Source of the DNA: Schoenoplectus triqueter
Lineage: Eukaryota > Streptophyta > Magnoliopsida > Poales > Cyperaceae
Reading direction: 5' to 3'
Assembly (NCBI GenBank): GCA_964058805.1
Contig: CAXKVV010001359.1
Location: 1 to 39,288 of the forward strand
Length of the DNA: 39,288 bases
The translations under genes and the position numbers were made by a program. This document shows positions 11,515-22,428 of the stretch, one piece after another. Below the pieces are notes generated by a model. It did no database searches. It was not told the DNA's origin and worked only from the letters and a program-made list of their open reading frames with translations. Every line of letters begins with the position of its first letter. Position 1 is the first letter of the stretch.

Positions 11515-12540
11515 TCATTTTGATCCTTGAGGAATTCGACGAAAATCCACAAACAAGTCACGATCTTTGGCTACATGGTCTGTTGCCCCTGAGTCTACAG
11601 TCCACAAAGGATAAGAATCAGCCATAAAAACAGAACTGGAAACATATGAAAAATATGAAATATTTTCTATTATCTGTACCTTGCGGGGCTCATTGCATTC
11701 ACGAGCATAGTGACCTTTCTTGCCACAATTGAAACATTTGATCTTGGCCTTGTTATGCTTCTTAGAACTGTTCTGAGAAGCCTTTCCCTTGCCATGATAC
11801 TGCCCCTTATACTTTTTCTCTTGCTTTCCCTTTCCTTTGCCATAATTTAACTTACGTTTCTGACCTTGTCCTCCATGAGAACTTGAACCGGTCAAATGCA
11901 CAGTAGTTTCAGTTTCCTGAGGTTTTGATGCCTCAATACGATCTTCCTCAAGTTCTAAATGCCTGACAACATCGTTGAGAGTTTTAATACCCTCATTATG
12001 AGTTAAATTCACTTTCATGTGTTCCCATGTATAAGGAAGTGAACAAATCACTACTTGAACTTGCTGTTTATCAGTCAAAATATGGCCAGCATCCTTCAAC
12101 TCACTAATCATATTCGACATCTCTCTGAGATGTTGACGCATGCTGTGATTAGGACGCTTCTTGTAAGTGTCAAATTTGATGGTGAGTTGTCTCAGTTTGG
12201 TAACAGAAGTTCCACCAAACTTCTGCTTCAAAGCAAGCCACATCTCTTTGGCAACTTCATATTGCCTGAACTCACGCATCACATCATTTTCCATACTGCT
12301 CAACAACGTAATGCGAGCAATGGAGTTCTTCTTTTTCCATGATTCAAATGCAGCACTGTCACTAATATGCTTGGGAGTTGTACCTTTCTCTGATTCAGTT
12401 AGAATATGATCCAGGACCGTAAGAACCTCTTGTTCTTCCAGGACATACTGAATTTTCATGGCCCAAATTTCATAATTTTCGCCATTCAGTTTTTCACCCT
12501 TATTAAGTTCTGCCACAATATTTCTAGATGCAGATGCCAT
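11515..12540 (-). pseudogene. copia gag and protease segment
   Basis: A 341-codon open stretch from the ATG at 12540. Residues 1-210 match the plant copia Gag (UBN2-type) region. Residues 220-265 are basic and rich in glycine and lysine. A CX2CX4HX4C zinc knuckle sits at 269-282 and binds RNA in the particle. The aspartic protease motif DSGAT is at 316-320. The TGA at 11515-11517, codon 342, falls about 25 residues after the protease active site, so the product would be Gag with a truncated protease. The frame continues unchanged beyond the stop. The start is chosen as the first ATG after the leader. Confidence 0.94.
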
Positions 12541-13416
12541 TTTGCTAAGAAATTTAAAAAAAATTAAACTAAATCAGGACATCACACAATTCTGATGACT
12601 TAAAATAAATTATTTAATACTTAGCATAACACATATAGTTTTGTAACAAACTCAAAATAATTTAATAATAATAATATTTATAGATTAAAATCGAAAGATC
12701 ATCAAATTTCACAATCATCTTTTAATTCTATAAATTTTATTAATATTAATTATTTTAAAGTACAAAACTCCCACAAAAAATTGATAAACAACAAATATAT
12801 AAAATAATAAAAAATTGAACAATAAAAAAAATTCGAACTTAAAATAATTATTCAGAAAAAAATTCCGAATTTAACAGATGTATATATATAAATGAATCAC
12901 TATTCTAACACAAGTTGTAGTATGGTGTAGTGGTAAGACCATTCTTACTTTAGAGGTCATGGATTCAAGCCCTAGTGAAAGCAATATTTCTTTATTTTGC
13001 GCGGGAAAATTTCGCATAAGTCAAGAAATTTAGAGCAAAAGTTTTTTCTTTGTATGGCTGTGATTTATTTGGATTATAAATTTGTCCAAACCAGTTGTAC
13101 AAGATCTGAAATAAAAGTGTATGTTGATTTCTTTTTACTATTTTGTTATGCATCTCCAAGAAATGCACTTATAAAATCTCCAAAAACAGTGAATTTTATA
13201 AATATCTTAAAATAACTAAGATTTCACTGAAAAATTTTCAGATTTATAAAAAAATTGCGATTTAAATCTGAAATTTATATTTATTTAATTCTGGAATTAA
13301 ATAAAAATAAAATAATTATTTTTATCAAAAAATTATCTTATGTAAAACTAATTTTACATATACATAAAACTCACTAAAAAATAGTGATTTAATAAACCAG
13401 AATATATGCTATAAAA
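12541..13416 (-). other. Copia 5' leader, long and AT-rich
   Basis: About 880 bp lie between the primer-binding site and the gag ATG, with no coding frame on the element's strand. It contains a tRNA-like segment in the opposite orientation (about 12914-12985). Confidence 0.7.
12914..12985 (+). other. tRNA-like segment with pol III A and B boxes, antisense to the copia leader
   Basis: The A box TGGTGTAGTGG (12923-12933) fits TRGYNNARNGG. The B box GATTCAAGCCC (12962-12972) fits GRTTCRANNCC. The spacing of about 30 bp suits a tRNA or a SINE head. The acceptor and T stems do not pair cleanly, so a working tRNA is unlikely; a SINE or tRNA-pseudogene remnant fits better. Confidence 0.45.
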
Positions 13417-13428
13417 GCTCTGATACCA
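13417..13428 (-). other. Primer-binding site for initiator tRNA-Met
   Basis: TGGTATCAGAGC on the minus strand, one base inside the 5' LTR. This is the usual site complementary to the 3' end of plant initiator tRNA-Met. Confidence 0.92.
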
Positions 13429-13429
13429 A

Positions 13430-13828
13430 TGTAATATTTAACGGATAAAACTTATAAGTTGCTCCGTTAATCTTCGTGCGGAAGCGGTTCTGACCAATAC
13501 AGCACTATCACTGGTTCTACAAGAAATCACGAGCCGAAGCCGGAAGCCTTGCGTTTTCCACAACCTAAATTCTTCAAGTCTTAACAGAGTATCTTTTCTC
13601 TTTCTCTCTCTTTGATAATAGTGACAAATTCGTTTTTCTGATAATCTATGAGAGAGAGTATACTAGTGTATATTTATAAGCCAACGCATCTGCTCAATAC
13701 ACTTGTTCAATGCACCTCTCCAGTGCACCTGTTCAATGCATCTTTCCAGTGCATCTGTTCATTCTTATAACGGATTGGGTTTGGATTCGGGTTTCCCATA
13801 ATGGACGTACTGATAATTAAATCCAACA
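13430..13828 (-). repeat. 5' LTR of the copia element
   Basis: 399 bp, same ends as the 3' LTR. It carries the active-promoter candidate: TATAAATA at 13671-13678 and the 26-bp repeats at 13704-13762. Confidence 0.97.
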
Positions 13829-13833
13829 ATATG

Positions 13834-15452
13834 TTACATTCCCACTCCAACAGACCTAGGGATTTCAATCTACCTTTTATAAGACACAAATTCAAATGCA
13901 GAGCGGCTGTCATTATTTTTGCAATCCCTCTGCTACTTGGAGATATAGCTTAAACATGATAATCGGATGGGTCGGATTAAATTGGATTCAGATAATTTAG
14001 ATCAAATAAGTTTGGTCTTTAAAAACGAATAAGATTAAATTAGATCAATTTATATATTATTTTTTAGATTTTAAATTAATTTTAATTAAATAATAAATTA
14101 TTTCTCAAATGAGATCAAATTAATTTAATTTGTTTGAAAAATCAAATCACATCAGTTTCGAATACAGATAATTGAATATCTATTGGAAAGTATACGAGCA
14201 TTCCGACGAGCGAAAGTACAAGTTGTGTTTGTTATAATTCTATTTTCTTCGAAAAGTTCAAACAATCAAAATCGTTTCACATGAGGATACAGCTCTTTGT
14301 TGCGGAAATTCGGGGTACAAATTTTTATTTTCACGAGGGAAATTAACTTTTGGACTAATAAAAGATTTCCTACTTGCCGAGTTAGTGGCAATTAATTGAA
14401 ATGATATTCATTTCTTTTTCTTTTTTTTGGCCTCCTTAGCTAATCGATCATTTGTTTAAGTTTAGATCTTGTCAAAAGAGACACAAATATCCTTAGATTG
14501 CAAGAATATACAACAATTAAATCAACTAACATGTTGATAATTATTACAAGATGTAATATAGAGATACCACTAGTGCCATTAATTTGCTAGTCGTCACTGA
14601 TAGAGAACCCTCCCTAAAATAGCTTGTATTTACTTTTATTTAAGAAACCTATATTTCTGTCAGGAAAAAAAAAATCATGTATTGTAAAATTCCCCTTATA
14701 ATATGCAAAAAAATTCATTCTTTTTGTTGAATTTCTTTTTTCGTATTTTAATTAATTAATACGAAAATTACATAACTCATTTTTTTCATCTTCTAGTTCT
14801 CATAGCACGAAATTAATTGCGCTACGCAATCATAAACAACGCGCCCTCAGTACTTGTTAAATAAATAAATAATTAATCATTTTCTTTCAGGAGTGTAGCT
14901 AATTGTCGGTGGTGCTTTTCCTCATTTACTAATAAACGGGCCACGTTGTCTTGAAGTGTCAATTGCACTTAATGTTCTCACCAATTTTAATTGTTCATGT
15001 TCTTGTATCTTATTTAAGTACATCTGACTCTCTTTTTTTCACAAGTCACCGCATTAGTTGAACTATCAAATTATTTGTCCGTGCAAGAATTTGTTTTCCT
15101 TGTAGTGAAAATTATCCCAAAATGACAAACAACAACCTTTTTGCATTTTACCCTTTTCAGAGTTGCATGTAGACAGTACCATTTTTTGGGTGTGCGTGTA
15201 CAATTGAGGTTTGATGTGGCATTGTTAATCAATTGTATTAACTTAAATACAGGCTGATACGCCCGAATATATTTTGCATGGTGTAATGGATAGTACAAGG
15301 ATAGCGAGGTATTCTTATACTATATTAATAAATAATTATTTTTTCACTAAAAAGATTTTTGTACAAAGATTATATTTAACATTTGAATTTGAATTTTAAA
15401 ATATAAAATATGAACATGAAAGTACAAGACATTTTGTGCTTTATAAAGTACA
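13834..15452. other. AT-rich intergenic DNA
   Basis: No gene is recognised. About 13955-14170 contains degenerate GGTCGGATT and AGATCAAAT-like words similar to 2240-2580, perhaps a decayed hAT-like element. The rest shows nothing. Confidence 0.5.
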
Positions 15453-15479
15453 TTAGTGCGCGCAATATATATGCTACGG

Positions 15480-15815
15480 TTATTGTGAAGTACAAAATAT
15501 TTTTGTATTTCGCATCGTAACTCCAATTTCTGAATTCAAAACACCGATCCGACCGTTAAAAATGTTCTCCATATTGAAATATGTTTGGAGACTAAATTTT
15601 ATATTTTTTAGAAATTTTTTTTGAGAGGATAAAAATGCATTGAGTTTGTGATTTTTAATAAGAATAATTTTCTAATCCTCAAAAAATAAAAAATAAAATT
15701 ATAAAAAAAATTGGAATCCAAATATATTTCAATATGGAGAACACTTTTAACGATCAGATCGGTATTTTAAATTTAAAAATGGGAGATACCACGCGAAGTA
15801 CAAAACAGGCTTCGT
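15480..15815. repeat. Fold-back element, family 2, copy 1
   Basis: The arms 15486-15625 and 15697-15806 are inverted copies. The same arm sequence recurs at 18836-19192. Confidence 0.7.
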
Positions 15816-16170
15816 ACTCCTAGCTCAAAAAATATATCAAATAATCTCCAAATTTTGATTTATCATTCTCATTAAATTCTTCATATGAAATCTTGTGGGG
15901 TACAAAAATTTAGGGTGTTTCGAGTTTTCAAAGTCACTCTTTTTAATTTTTAAAAATAATATACAAATATTAAATATTTTATTATTTTTTTAGAGTTGAT
16001 TTTCAAAAATTAAAAAGAGTGACTTAGAAAACTCGAAACACCTCAAATTTTTGCACCCTATATGTTTTAATATGAAGAATTTAATAAGAGTGATAAATTA
16101 AAATGTAAAAATCATTTGATATATTTTTTTGAGCTAAAATCACGAAGATGCACCGTACTCCTAGGAGCAC
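15811..16170. repeat. Fold-back element, family 1, copy 1
   Basis: The left and right arms (about 140 bp each) mirror one another about 15985. The core words GTTTCGAGTTTTC and TCATTAAATTCTTCATATGA are shared with four other copies in the window. The ends read CGTACTCCTAG. Confidence 0.72.
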
Positions 16171-16180
16171 ACTAACTTTA

Positions 16181-16252
<72 letters not shown>
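16181..16252. repeat. (CT)n(TA)n compound microsatellite
   Basis: CT from 16181 to 16206 followed by TA to 16252. Confidence 0.95.
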
Positions 16253-16256
<4 letters not shown>

Positions 16257-16653
16257 TGTTGTGAAAACGTTTACATTTCAGCCGAAATGCAACAGATAAA
16301 AAATTATATTTTAAAATCTCAAAAATTTTAATTTATGGTTTTCATTAAATTTTTCATATGAAAATCTTGTGGGATACAAAAATTTGAAGTGTTTTGAGTT
16401 TTTTAAGTCATTCTTTTGAATTTTTGAAAAAACAACACAAACATTGAATATTTATTATTATTTTTAGAGTTATTTTTTCAAAAATTCAAAAGAATGTGTT
16501 AAAAAATCAAAACACTCCAAATTTTTGTATCCTATAAAGTTTTCATATGAAGAATTTAATGAAAATTATAAATTAAATTTTTTGAGATTTTAAAATATAT
16601 ATTTTTTTTATCCGTTTACATATGGGCTGAAATACAAACTCTTTCACAATAGT
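16252..16653. mobile_element. Fold-back element, family 1, copy 2 (TAGACTRTTGTGAAA ends)
   Basis: It starts TAGACTGTTGTGAAAACG directly after the TA microsatellite and ends TTTCACAATAGTA. The arms mirror about 16450. The core matches family 1. Confidence 0.72.
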
Positions 16654-16659
16654 ATATAT

Positions 16660-17525
16660 CTCTCTGTATATATATATTAAAGTTGCATAGATTTCTTCTT
16701 TTTTTGTGCAGACAAAGTTCACTGCGTTTTAAGTGTTACTCTGTTAATGAAAATAAATTTTTATTCTTTAGTAAAATAGTATAAGAAACCATATTCGGCC
16801 TAGTATACATTTCGATATTTATGGCTTTGATAGGTCATCTGAATATAAAAAGATAAAACAACTGAATTCTACATAAGAAATTTGGTTCTTTATAAGATCT
16901 TGTAGTCTATGCCTCTCGTAGATATATGATCAAGCTATAGAACTACTTTTTTGTGTAATTAAATTTGCATGAAGATAGGGAACATTGAGATAAGCATGCT
17001 GATATCATGTGCATAAAAAGATATTCTAAATAGATGAAAAGAAAATATACATTTATAGGATTTATAGTCTTAATTACAGTCACGAGATAAACATGACGGA
17101 AAAAATAATTACTGAAAAAATAAACTAGTAAGTGAAAAAATGCGCCTACATTAATAAGAATAAAGTACTTATAGTTCACACAAAAGAAAATTGACCTTTT
17201 GGTAATAAGATTGTATTTGCGAAAAATGAGTATTAGAATCATGATTTGTGGGCGTTATTCTATTTTATCTTTTGTTTTGCCTTTATTAAGCTTAGCAAAT
17301 GGGACCACTCGGATTAATTGACAAGTGTGCGATTGATATGCTTTAGGCACCACTAACTGAGTGCATTCGCATCTCAGGAAATAATATTCTTCACTTCTAC
17401 CAAAGCAAGGAGGAAACACATTAGTCTTGGGAAAATTTTAAGAAATAATAAAATAAAAGTTCATCTCCGTGTACACACCGATATTCACTTCTATTTTTTT
17501 ATATAAATGGGATCAAAGTTACTAA
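16660..17525. other. Intergenic DNA
   Basis: AT-rich. The 99-codon frame at 16943-17242 (minus) is of low complexity and has no recognisable domain. Confidence 0.45.
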
Positions 17526-18620
17526 CACAACAACAACAACAAAGCCTTTAATCTCAAATAAATTAGGGTAGACTAGAAATAAAACCCAATCAGAAAACAT
17601 ATGATCAAAGATCAGTGATAATAATGAATATGATGGAAGAAAAAGAAAATAAATAAATAAAATAATAATAATAATAATATATAAATAAAGATGATAATGA
17701 TAATATGCTAATAATGGTAGCAATAATAACAATAATAATAATAGTACAATAAATCTATATTATAAAATCTATTTTTAAATCCTAAAATCATATTTTAAAA
17801 TCTAATTCTAAATCCTAAAATCCTATCTAAACCTCTATTTCTAAATTCTAAATCCTAAAATCCTAAAAAAAATCTAAGAATATGAAGTCTATAACTCTAC
17901 TATTAGACTCTAACTCCTAAATCATGGTTCAGATACATGAATCTCTATTTTTCACGCACTCCTATCCAAAGCAAAGCTCTTTAGGTATATTTCATTCCTT
18001 CAAATATCTTTTTATTGCTTCCTCCCATATCAGTCTCGGTCGACCTCTTCCTCTTCTTGTATTTTCAAGACGACTTAAAATACTGCTGCGTACTGATGCT
18101 TCAGGAGACTTTCGTTGGATATGATCAAACCATCGCAAACGATGTTGGACTAACTTCTCTTGAATTGATGCTACCCCAAGTTTGTCTCTAATATCATCAT
18201 TTCTGATTCGATCTTTCCTTGTGTGGCCACATATCCAACGCAACATCCGCATTTCAGCTACACTCATCTTCTGGATGTGTTGTCCTTTTATAGCCCAACA
18301 TTCTGCGTCATACAACATCGCGGGTCTAATCACCGTCCTGTAGAACTTGTCTTTTAGTTTGTTTGGGACCTTCTTGTCACAAAGAACACCAGATGCTTGT
18401 CTCCATTTTACCCATTCAGCTCTTATTTTATAACTAACATCTTCATCGATCTCTCCTTCACTATGCAACATCGATCTCAAATACCGAAATGTGTCATTCA
18501 TGGATACTACTCGTCCATCCAAACCAACATCTCAGTCATCTAAGTTTTTTCCGCTGAACTGACACCTTATATATTCAGTTTTTGTCCTACTAAGTCTAAA
18601 ACCTTTCGATTCTAAAGTTT
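17526..18620 (-). mobile_element. 5'-truncated RTE-type LINE with (TTG)n tail
   Basis: The minus-strand frame 17992-18522 encodes the C-terminal end of a non-LTR reverse transcriptase. Typical words are RYLRSMLHSEGEIDEDV, YDAECWAIK, MRMLRWICGHTRKDRIRN and RLRWFDHIQRK. Upstream coding sequence continues to about 18620 (LSRTKTEYIRC) through an in-frame stop near 18533. Downstream the frame decays, then a non-coding tail ends in TTGTTGTTGTTGTTG on the minus strand (17526-17542), the usual 3' end of plant RTE LINEs. Most of the element, including the endonuclease, is missing. A run of AAATCCTAAAATCC-like repeats fills part of the 3' region. Confidence 0.85.
17992..18522 (-). pseudogene. Reverse transcriptase C-terminal fragment of the RTE LINE
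   Basis: 176 open codons after the in-frame stop near 18533. It covers the region beyond the catalytic palm (thumb and connection), so no YADD active site is present. It is a relic and cannot reverse-transcribe. Confidence 0.85.
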
Positions 18621-18835
18621 GTTACTAAATTATAAATATTCATAAAAAAACTAATTTCATAAAATTTTAGTTTATAACTTCCTGCGTATAAATATTTACT
18701 TAATGACGTAGATTTTGTAACGAGATGTCTCTAAGACATATATTTAGCATGAAAAGAATAGAGTTTTTTTATAAAGCAGGGAGTGCCTGCTAATTTTAAT
18801 TAGTTTAGAAATTAAAAATAGATAATGGAGAATTT

Positions 18836-19192
18836 AATTTTTTGAAGGTGTGTGAAGTGTGTAAAGATTGTTGGTATCTCAAATTTAAAAGTTCAAACGA
18901 CCGATCTAAGCTGTTGAATATGATCTTCATATTAAAATATCTTTGGAGATCAAATTTTATATTTTTTTTTGAAAAAAAAAATTATTATTTTTTAGATGGG
19001 TGAAAAATCACTAGTATTGGATGGTATAAAAATCGTTATATCAGTAAACTTTGTATCCATCTAAAAAATAGCAAAAAATTAAAAATATATAAAATTTGTT
19101 CTCCAAAGATATTTCAATATGAAAATCATATTTAACTATTTAGATCGTCCGTTTGGACTTTTTAATTCCGAGATACAAATATGAAGCACCAT
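18836..19192. mobile_element. Fold-back element, family 2, copy 2
   Basis: The arms 18870-18970 and 19085-19180 are inverted copies containing CAAACGACCGATCTAA and ATCTTTGGAGATCAAATTT. They match the arms of family 2 copy 1 at 15480. The loop includes ATCACTAGTATTGGATGG. Confidence 0.68.
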
Positions 19193-19199
19193 AACCTCT

Positions 19200-21127
19200 C
19201 TCTTTTCTCTCTCTATATATATAATAAATAAAAAATCTTTATAAGTTAGAGCTCACGGAAGCCATAAACGATTTTAATTAAAAATATACTTAATTAACTA
19301 TCTCTAAATTATATTGTTCCATAAATTTTTTATATAATGCAAAATATGATAAGATAGAAAAATGTTCTCATATACTATTTTTTTTAATAAAAGACATTAT
19401 TTTATAGGATACTTATATTACGCCCTCGGTGACCTTACGCTTTGAAATATTGATTGATATAATCATCATTTAACATGGAATTGTGACATCGAGTCTAGTT
19501 GTATATATCCTCCAACCTAATTAATATTCGAGCATTTACTAGTCGGCTGAGTTTGAATCTGAATCTGAACATGGATTATAGATCTGTCCCTTGTTGTAAT
19601 AAATAGGGAGAAATTTATAATTTATAATATATAAAGAGGGTTCTTTTAAATTTTTTAAGCATGTCATATCATCATTTTTTCATCATTGATTTTATTTTAA
19701 TCTTTTCATCTTTTTTATTTCAAGAGTTCATATAAAATAGTTTCTCTCTCCTTATTTAAATAATGTGTGTAATATACTGATGATGAAACTTAACTATTAA
19801 AACGATCTAATTTTTTATATGATCATTTATAAATTATTATATATTTAATTATATTATTATAATTATCATTAATATTTAACATTTAAAAATATTATGTATA
19901 AATTTTCTTTAATGTGAAATTTTATTAAATATATTTAAATTTTTATATTATTAATTAATTATTTAAAAATTATATTATCAGGACAACTCTAGTGATACAT
20001 AATATGAGCTGGTCATGCCGATTCTACATCTAGTCTGAAATGGGTTATTTCCAGTATTATATTCCACACCTCATCTAGATTTTTTTCTATCCCAACAACT
20101 ATCAAACAAAAATAATCCAAACAGATCTAAAACTTTACTATTTGGAGCATGGAATAGATATATAATTACGGAAGCAAGTCACGGTAAAAAAAATAAAGTA
20201 CACATTTTCTCCTTCAGTCCTTCGGTTTCTTGATAAATTTTGTTCTGTGAATGAATCTAGGCATTCATATGATTAAGCTTATCCCCTGCATTATTCTATT
20301 GGGTAGATATTGTTCGGCTGGACCATTATCACCAACGAGTATGGTATATGGGCCCACCATGCATGGACCCATTAGTAATGGGCCATTACAGTGGATGCAG
20401 GATATGGTGAGTTCTTTCACTTAAAAAAAAAATCCTGGAGATCTTCTGTAGTTGCATGCATGGATAGAAACTTTGTCCATGTAGGGGGTCAAAATAAGAT
20501 GGCATGTAATGATAAAGTTTCTTAATAACAGTTTTAACATCTTCAAATTACCAGTGAATTTAACTAATTTTTTGAACAACGCGATATATTTTTTCAATAA
20601 ATTTTATTTTATTTTGCAAAAATATCAATATATTAATTTATATGATATGTATTACAGACAAATAATTATTCTTAAATTACTTCTATATTAATTCTATAAC
20701 TTTCAGACCTTGCAAAAAAGCAAATTAGAGTTCGCCCTCTGAGAATGGCATTAAGTTTATGCACTATTAATTAACAAGGATCGACGAGATATTTGCGAAA
20801 TTATTTCGTTTCATTTGATTTTTGTTTTGTTTTTATTTGATGTAAGCCTTTTAGTTACAAATATATTGTTGCATCATTGATATGAAACGAATCTTTTCTG
20901 TTGGAATTTTTTTTGAGAGAAAATAAGGACTTTTCAAATTGCAACATTAATTCACATATTCATTTTAGGGAATTAATATTATATGATGTTATTTGTCTCC
21001 TCAATAAATATATATCCAAGTGAAAGTTATTTTGAATTCACCATAAAACAGCTCACCAGAAAACAGAAGTATTTCACAGTTGGTCTACATGCATGAATTG
21101 GTACGAAGAAAAAAAGGTTTCTGACTA
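19200..21127. other. Intergenic DNA without recognised features
   Basis: About 1.9 kb, strongly AT-rich. The small frames seen are of low complexity. A patch at 20330-20420 has several GGGCC/GGCCC words but no identifiable element. Confidence 0.5.
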
Positions 21128-21242
21128 GGGTTGATAATAAAATAATTGATTTTATCTATGATTCTATCTAAAAAATAATAAAAATTATTCAAATTATATT
21201 CGTATCCGAAGATATTCGCATATATATATATAGAGAGAGAGA

Positions 21243-21615
21243 GTAAAGATACCGTGAGCTTAAGCTCACAGAGGTCTTCCGTAAGCTTAATTCAAAAAAT
21301 ATATCAAATCATCTCCAAATTTTAATTTATCATACTCATTAAAATCTTTATATGAAAATATCGTGGGATGCAAAAAATGGAGTGCTTTGAGATTTTTAAG
21401 TCACCATTTTTCATTTTTAAAAATGATGTTAAAATATTAAATATTTTATTATTATTTTTATAGCTAATTTTCAAAAAATAAAAACTATGACTTAAAAAGC
21501 TCAAAACACTTCAAATTTTTGCATCCCACATGATTTTCATATAAAGAATTTAATATATTTTTGAGTTAAGCTCACGGAAGGTCTCCATGAGCTTAAGCTC
21601 ACGGTATCTCCACGC
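21243..21615. mobile_element. Fold-back element, family 1, copy 3 (GAGCTTAAGCTCAC ends)
   Basis: The left tip AGATACCGTGAGCTTAAGCT and its inverse at the right enclose arms with the family 1 core. The tips contain their own small palindrome, GAGCTTAAGCTC. It lies beside (TA)n tracts on both sides. Confidence 0.75.
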
Positions 21616-21632
21616 TATATATATATATATAG

Positions 21633-22022
21633 TTAGACTATTATGAAAAAAAAATTTCATTTCGAGCTCAAGTACGGCTCAAAGTTTATCGTAACATATT
21701 GAAAATTCAAAATTATCATTCTCATTAAATTCTTCATATCAAAATATTGAGCTGTACAAAAATTTGGGGTATTTTGAGTTTTCTAAGTATTTGTTTTGAA
21801 TTTTTAAAAATCATCAACAACAATTTAATATTTTATTATTATTTTAGTACTGATTTTCAAAAATCCAAAACAAACTCGAAATACCCCAAATTTTTATATC
21901 CCCTAATATTTTGATGTGAAGAATTTAATGAGAATGATAATTTTGAATTTCGAACATGTTACGATAAAAATTGATCCGTATGCACTTGGGCTCGAAATGC
22001 GAACGTTTTCACAATAGTCTAA
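21633..22022. mobile_element. Fold-back element, family 1, copy 4 (TTAGACTATTRTGAAAA ends)
   Basis: It begins TTAGACTATTATGAAAA and ends with the inverse, TTTTCACAATAGTCTAA, so it has the same ends as copy 2. The arms mirror about 21835. It is flanked by TATATA tracts on both sides. Confidence 0.75.
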
Positions 22023-22043
22023 TTATATATATATATATATATA

Positions 22044-22428
22044 TTAAAGAAACTATGAATTTAACTCAAAAAATATATCAATTTATTTTCAAATTTTAAT
22101 TTATCATGCTCATTAAATTATTTATATAAAAATTTTATGGGATGCAAAAAATTGGAGTGTTTTGAGCTTTTTAAGTCACCATTTTTTATTTTTAAAAATG
22201 ATGTTCAAATATGAATTATATTATTATTATTATTATTAGAGCTAATTTTCAAAAATTAAAAATTATGACTTAAAAATCTCAAAACACTTCAAATTTTTGC
22301 ATCGCACAAGATTTTCATATAAAGAATTTAATGAGCAAGATAAATTAAAATTTGGAGATGATTTAGTATACTTTTTGAGTTGAGCTCACGGAAGGTCTCT
22401 GTGAGCTTAAGCTCACAGAATCTTTACT
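22044..22428. mobile_element. Fold-back element, family 1, copy 5 (left tip shortened)
   Basis: The right tip is like copy 3 (GAGCTTAAGCTCAC, then TCTTTA). On the left, the matching palindromic tip of some 30 bp is missing between TAAAGA and TTTAACTCAAAAA. The core arms are intact. It follows a (TA)n tract directly. Confidence 0.72.

Larger units (their letters stand above)
7013..13828 (-). mobile_element. Full-length Ty1/copia LTR retrotransposon, transcribed on the minus strand
   Basis: Two 399-bp LTRs enclose an internal region with gag, protease, integrase, reverse transcriptase and RNase H in that order, which defines Ty1/copia. Both flanks are ATATG (7008-7012 and 13829-13833), a perfect 5-bp target duplication. 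The 5' LTR is the right-hand one. Beside it is an initiator-tRNA-Met primer-binding site, and beside the 3' LTR is a polypurine tract. The coding frame is one continuous gag-pol frame from 12540 to 8506, broken only by in-frame stops at 11515-11517 and 10429-10431. The element is therefore structurally complete but cannot make the full polyprotein by itself. The leader (about 890 bp) and the 3' non-coding part (about 1.1 kb) are both long. Confidence 0.97.
15453..16175. mobile_element. Composite of two adjacent fold-back elements with shared outer ends
   Basis: The outer tips TTAGTGCGC (left) and TTAGTGTGC (right, reverse-complemented) form a short inverted repeat. Inside lie two separate hairpins. 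The first (about 15480-15815) has arms around CGATC.GA.CGTTAAAA and GTTCTCCATATTGAAATAT. The second (about 15811-16170) has arms around TTATCATTCTCATTAAATTC. The junction reads CTTCGTACTCCTAGCTC. Confidence 0.6.

Noticed and set aside
12914..12985. Functional tRNA gene
   Set aside because: The A and B boxes are good, but the T stem and acceptor stem do not pair well and no clear anticodon arm could be drawn.
16943..17242. 99-codon minus-strand frame with hydrophobic stretches
   Set aside because: Low-complexity F/I/Y/L composition from AT-rich DNA and no family resemblance.
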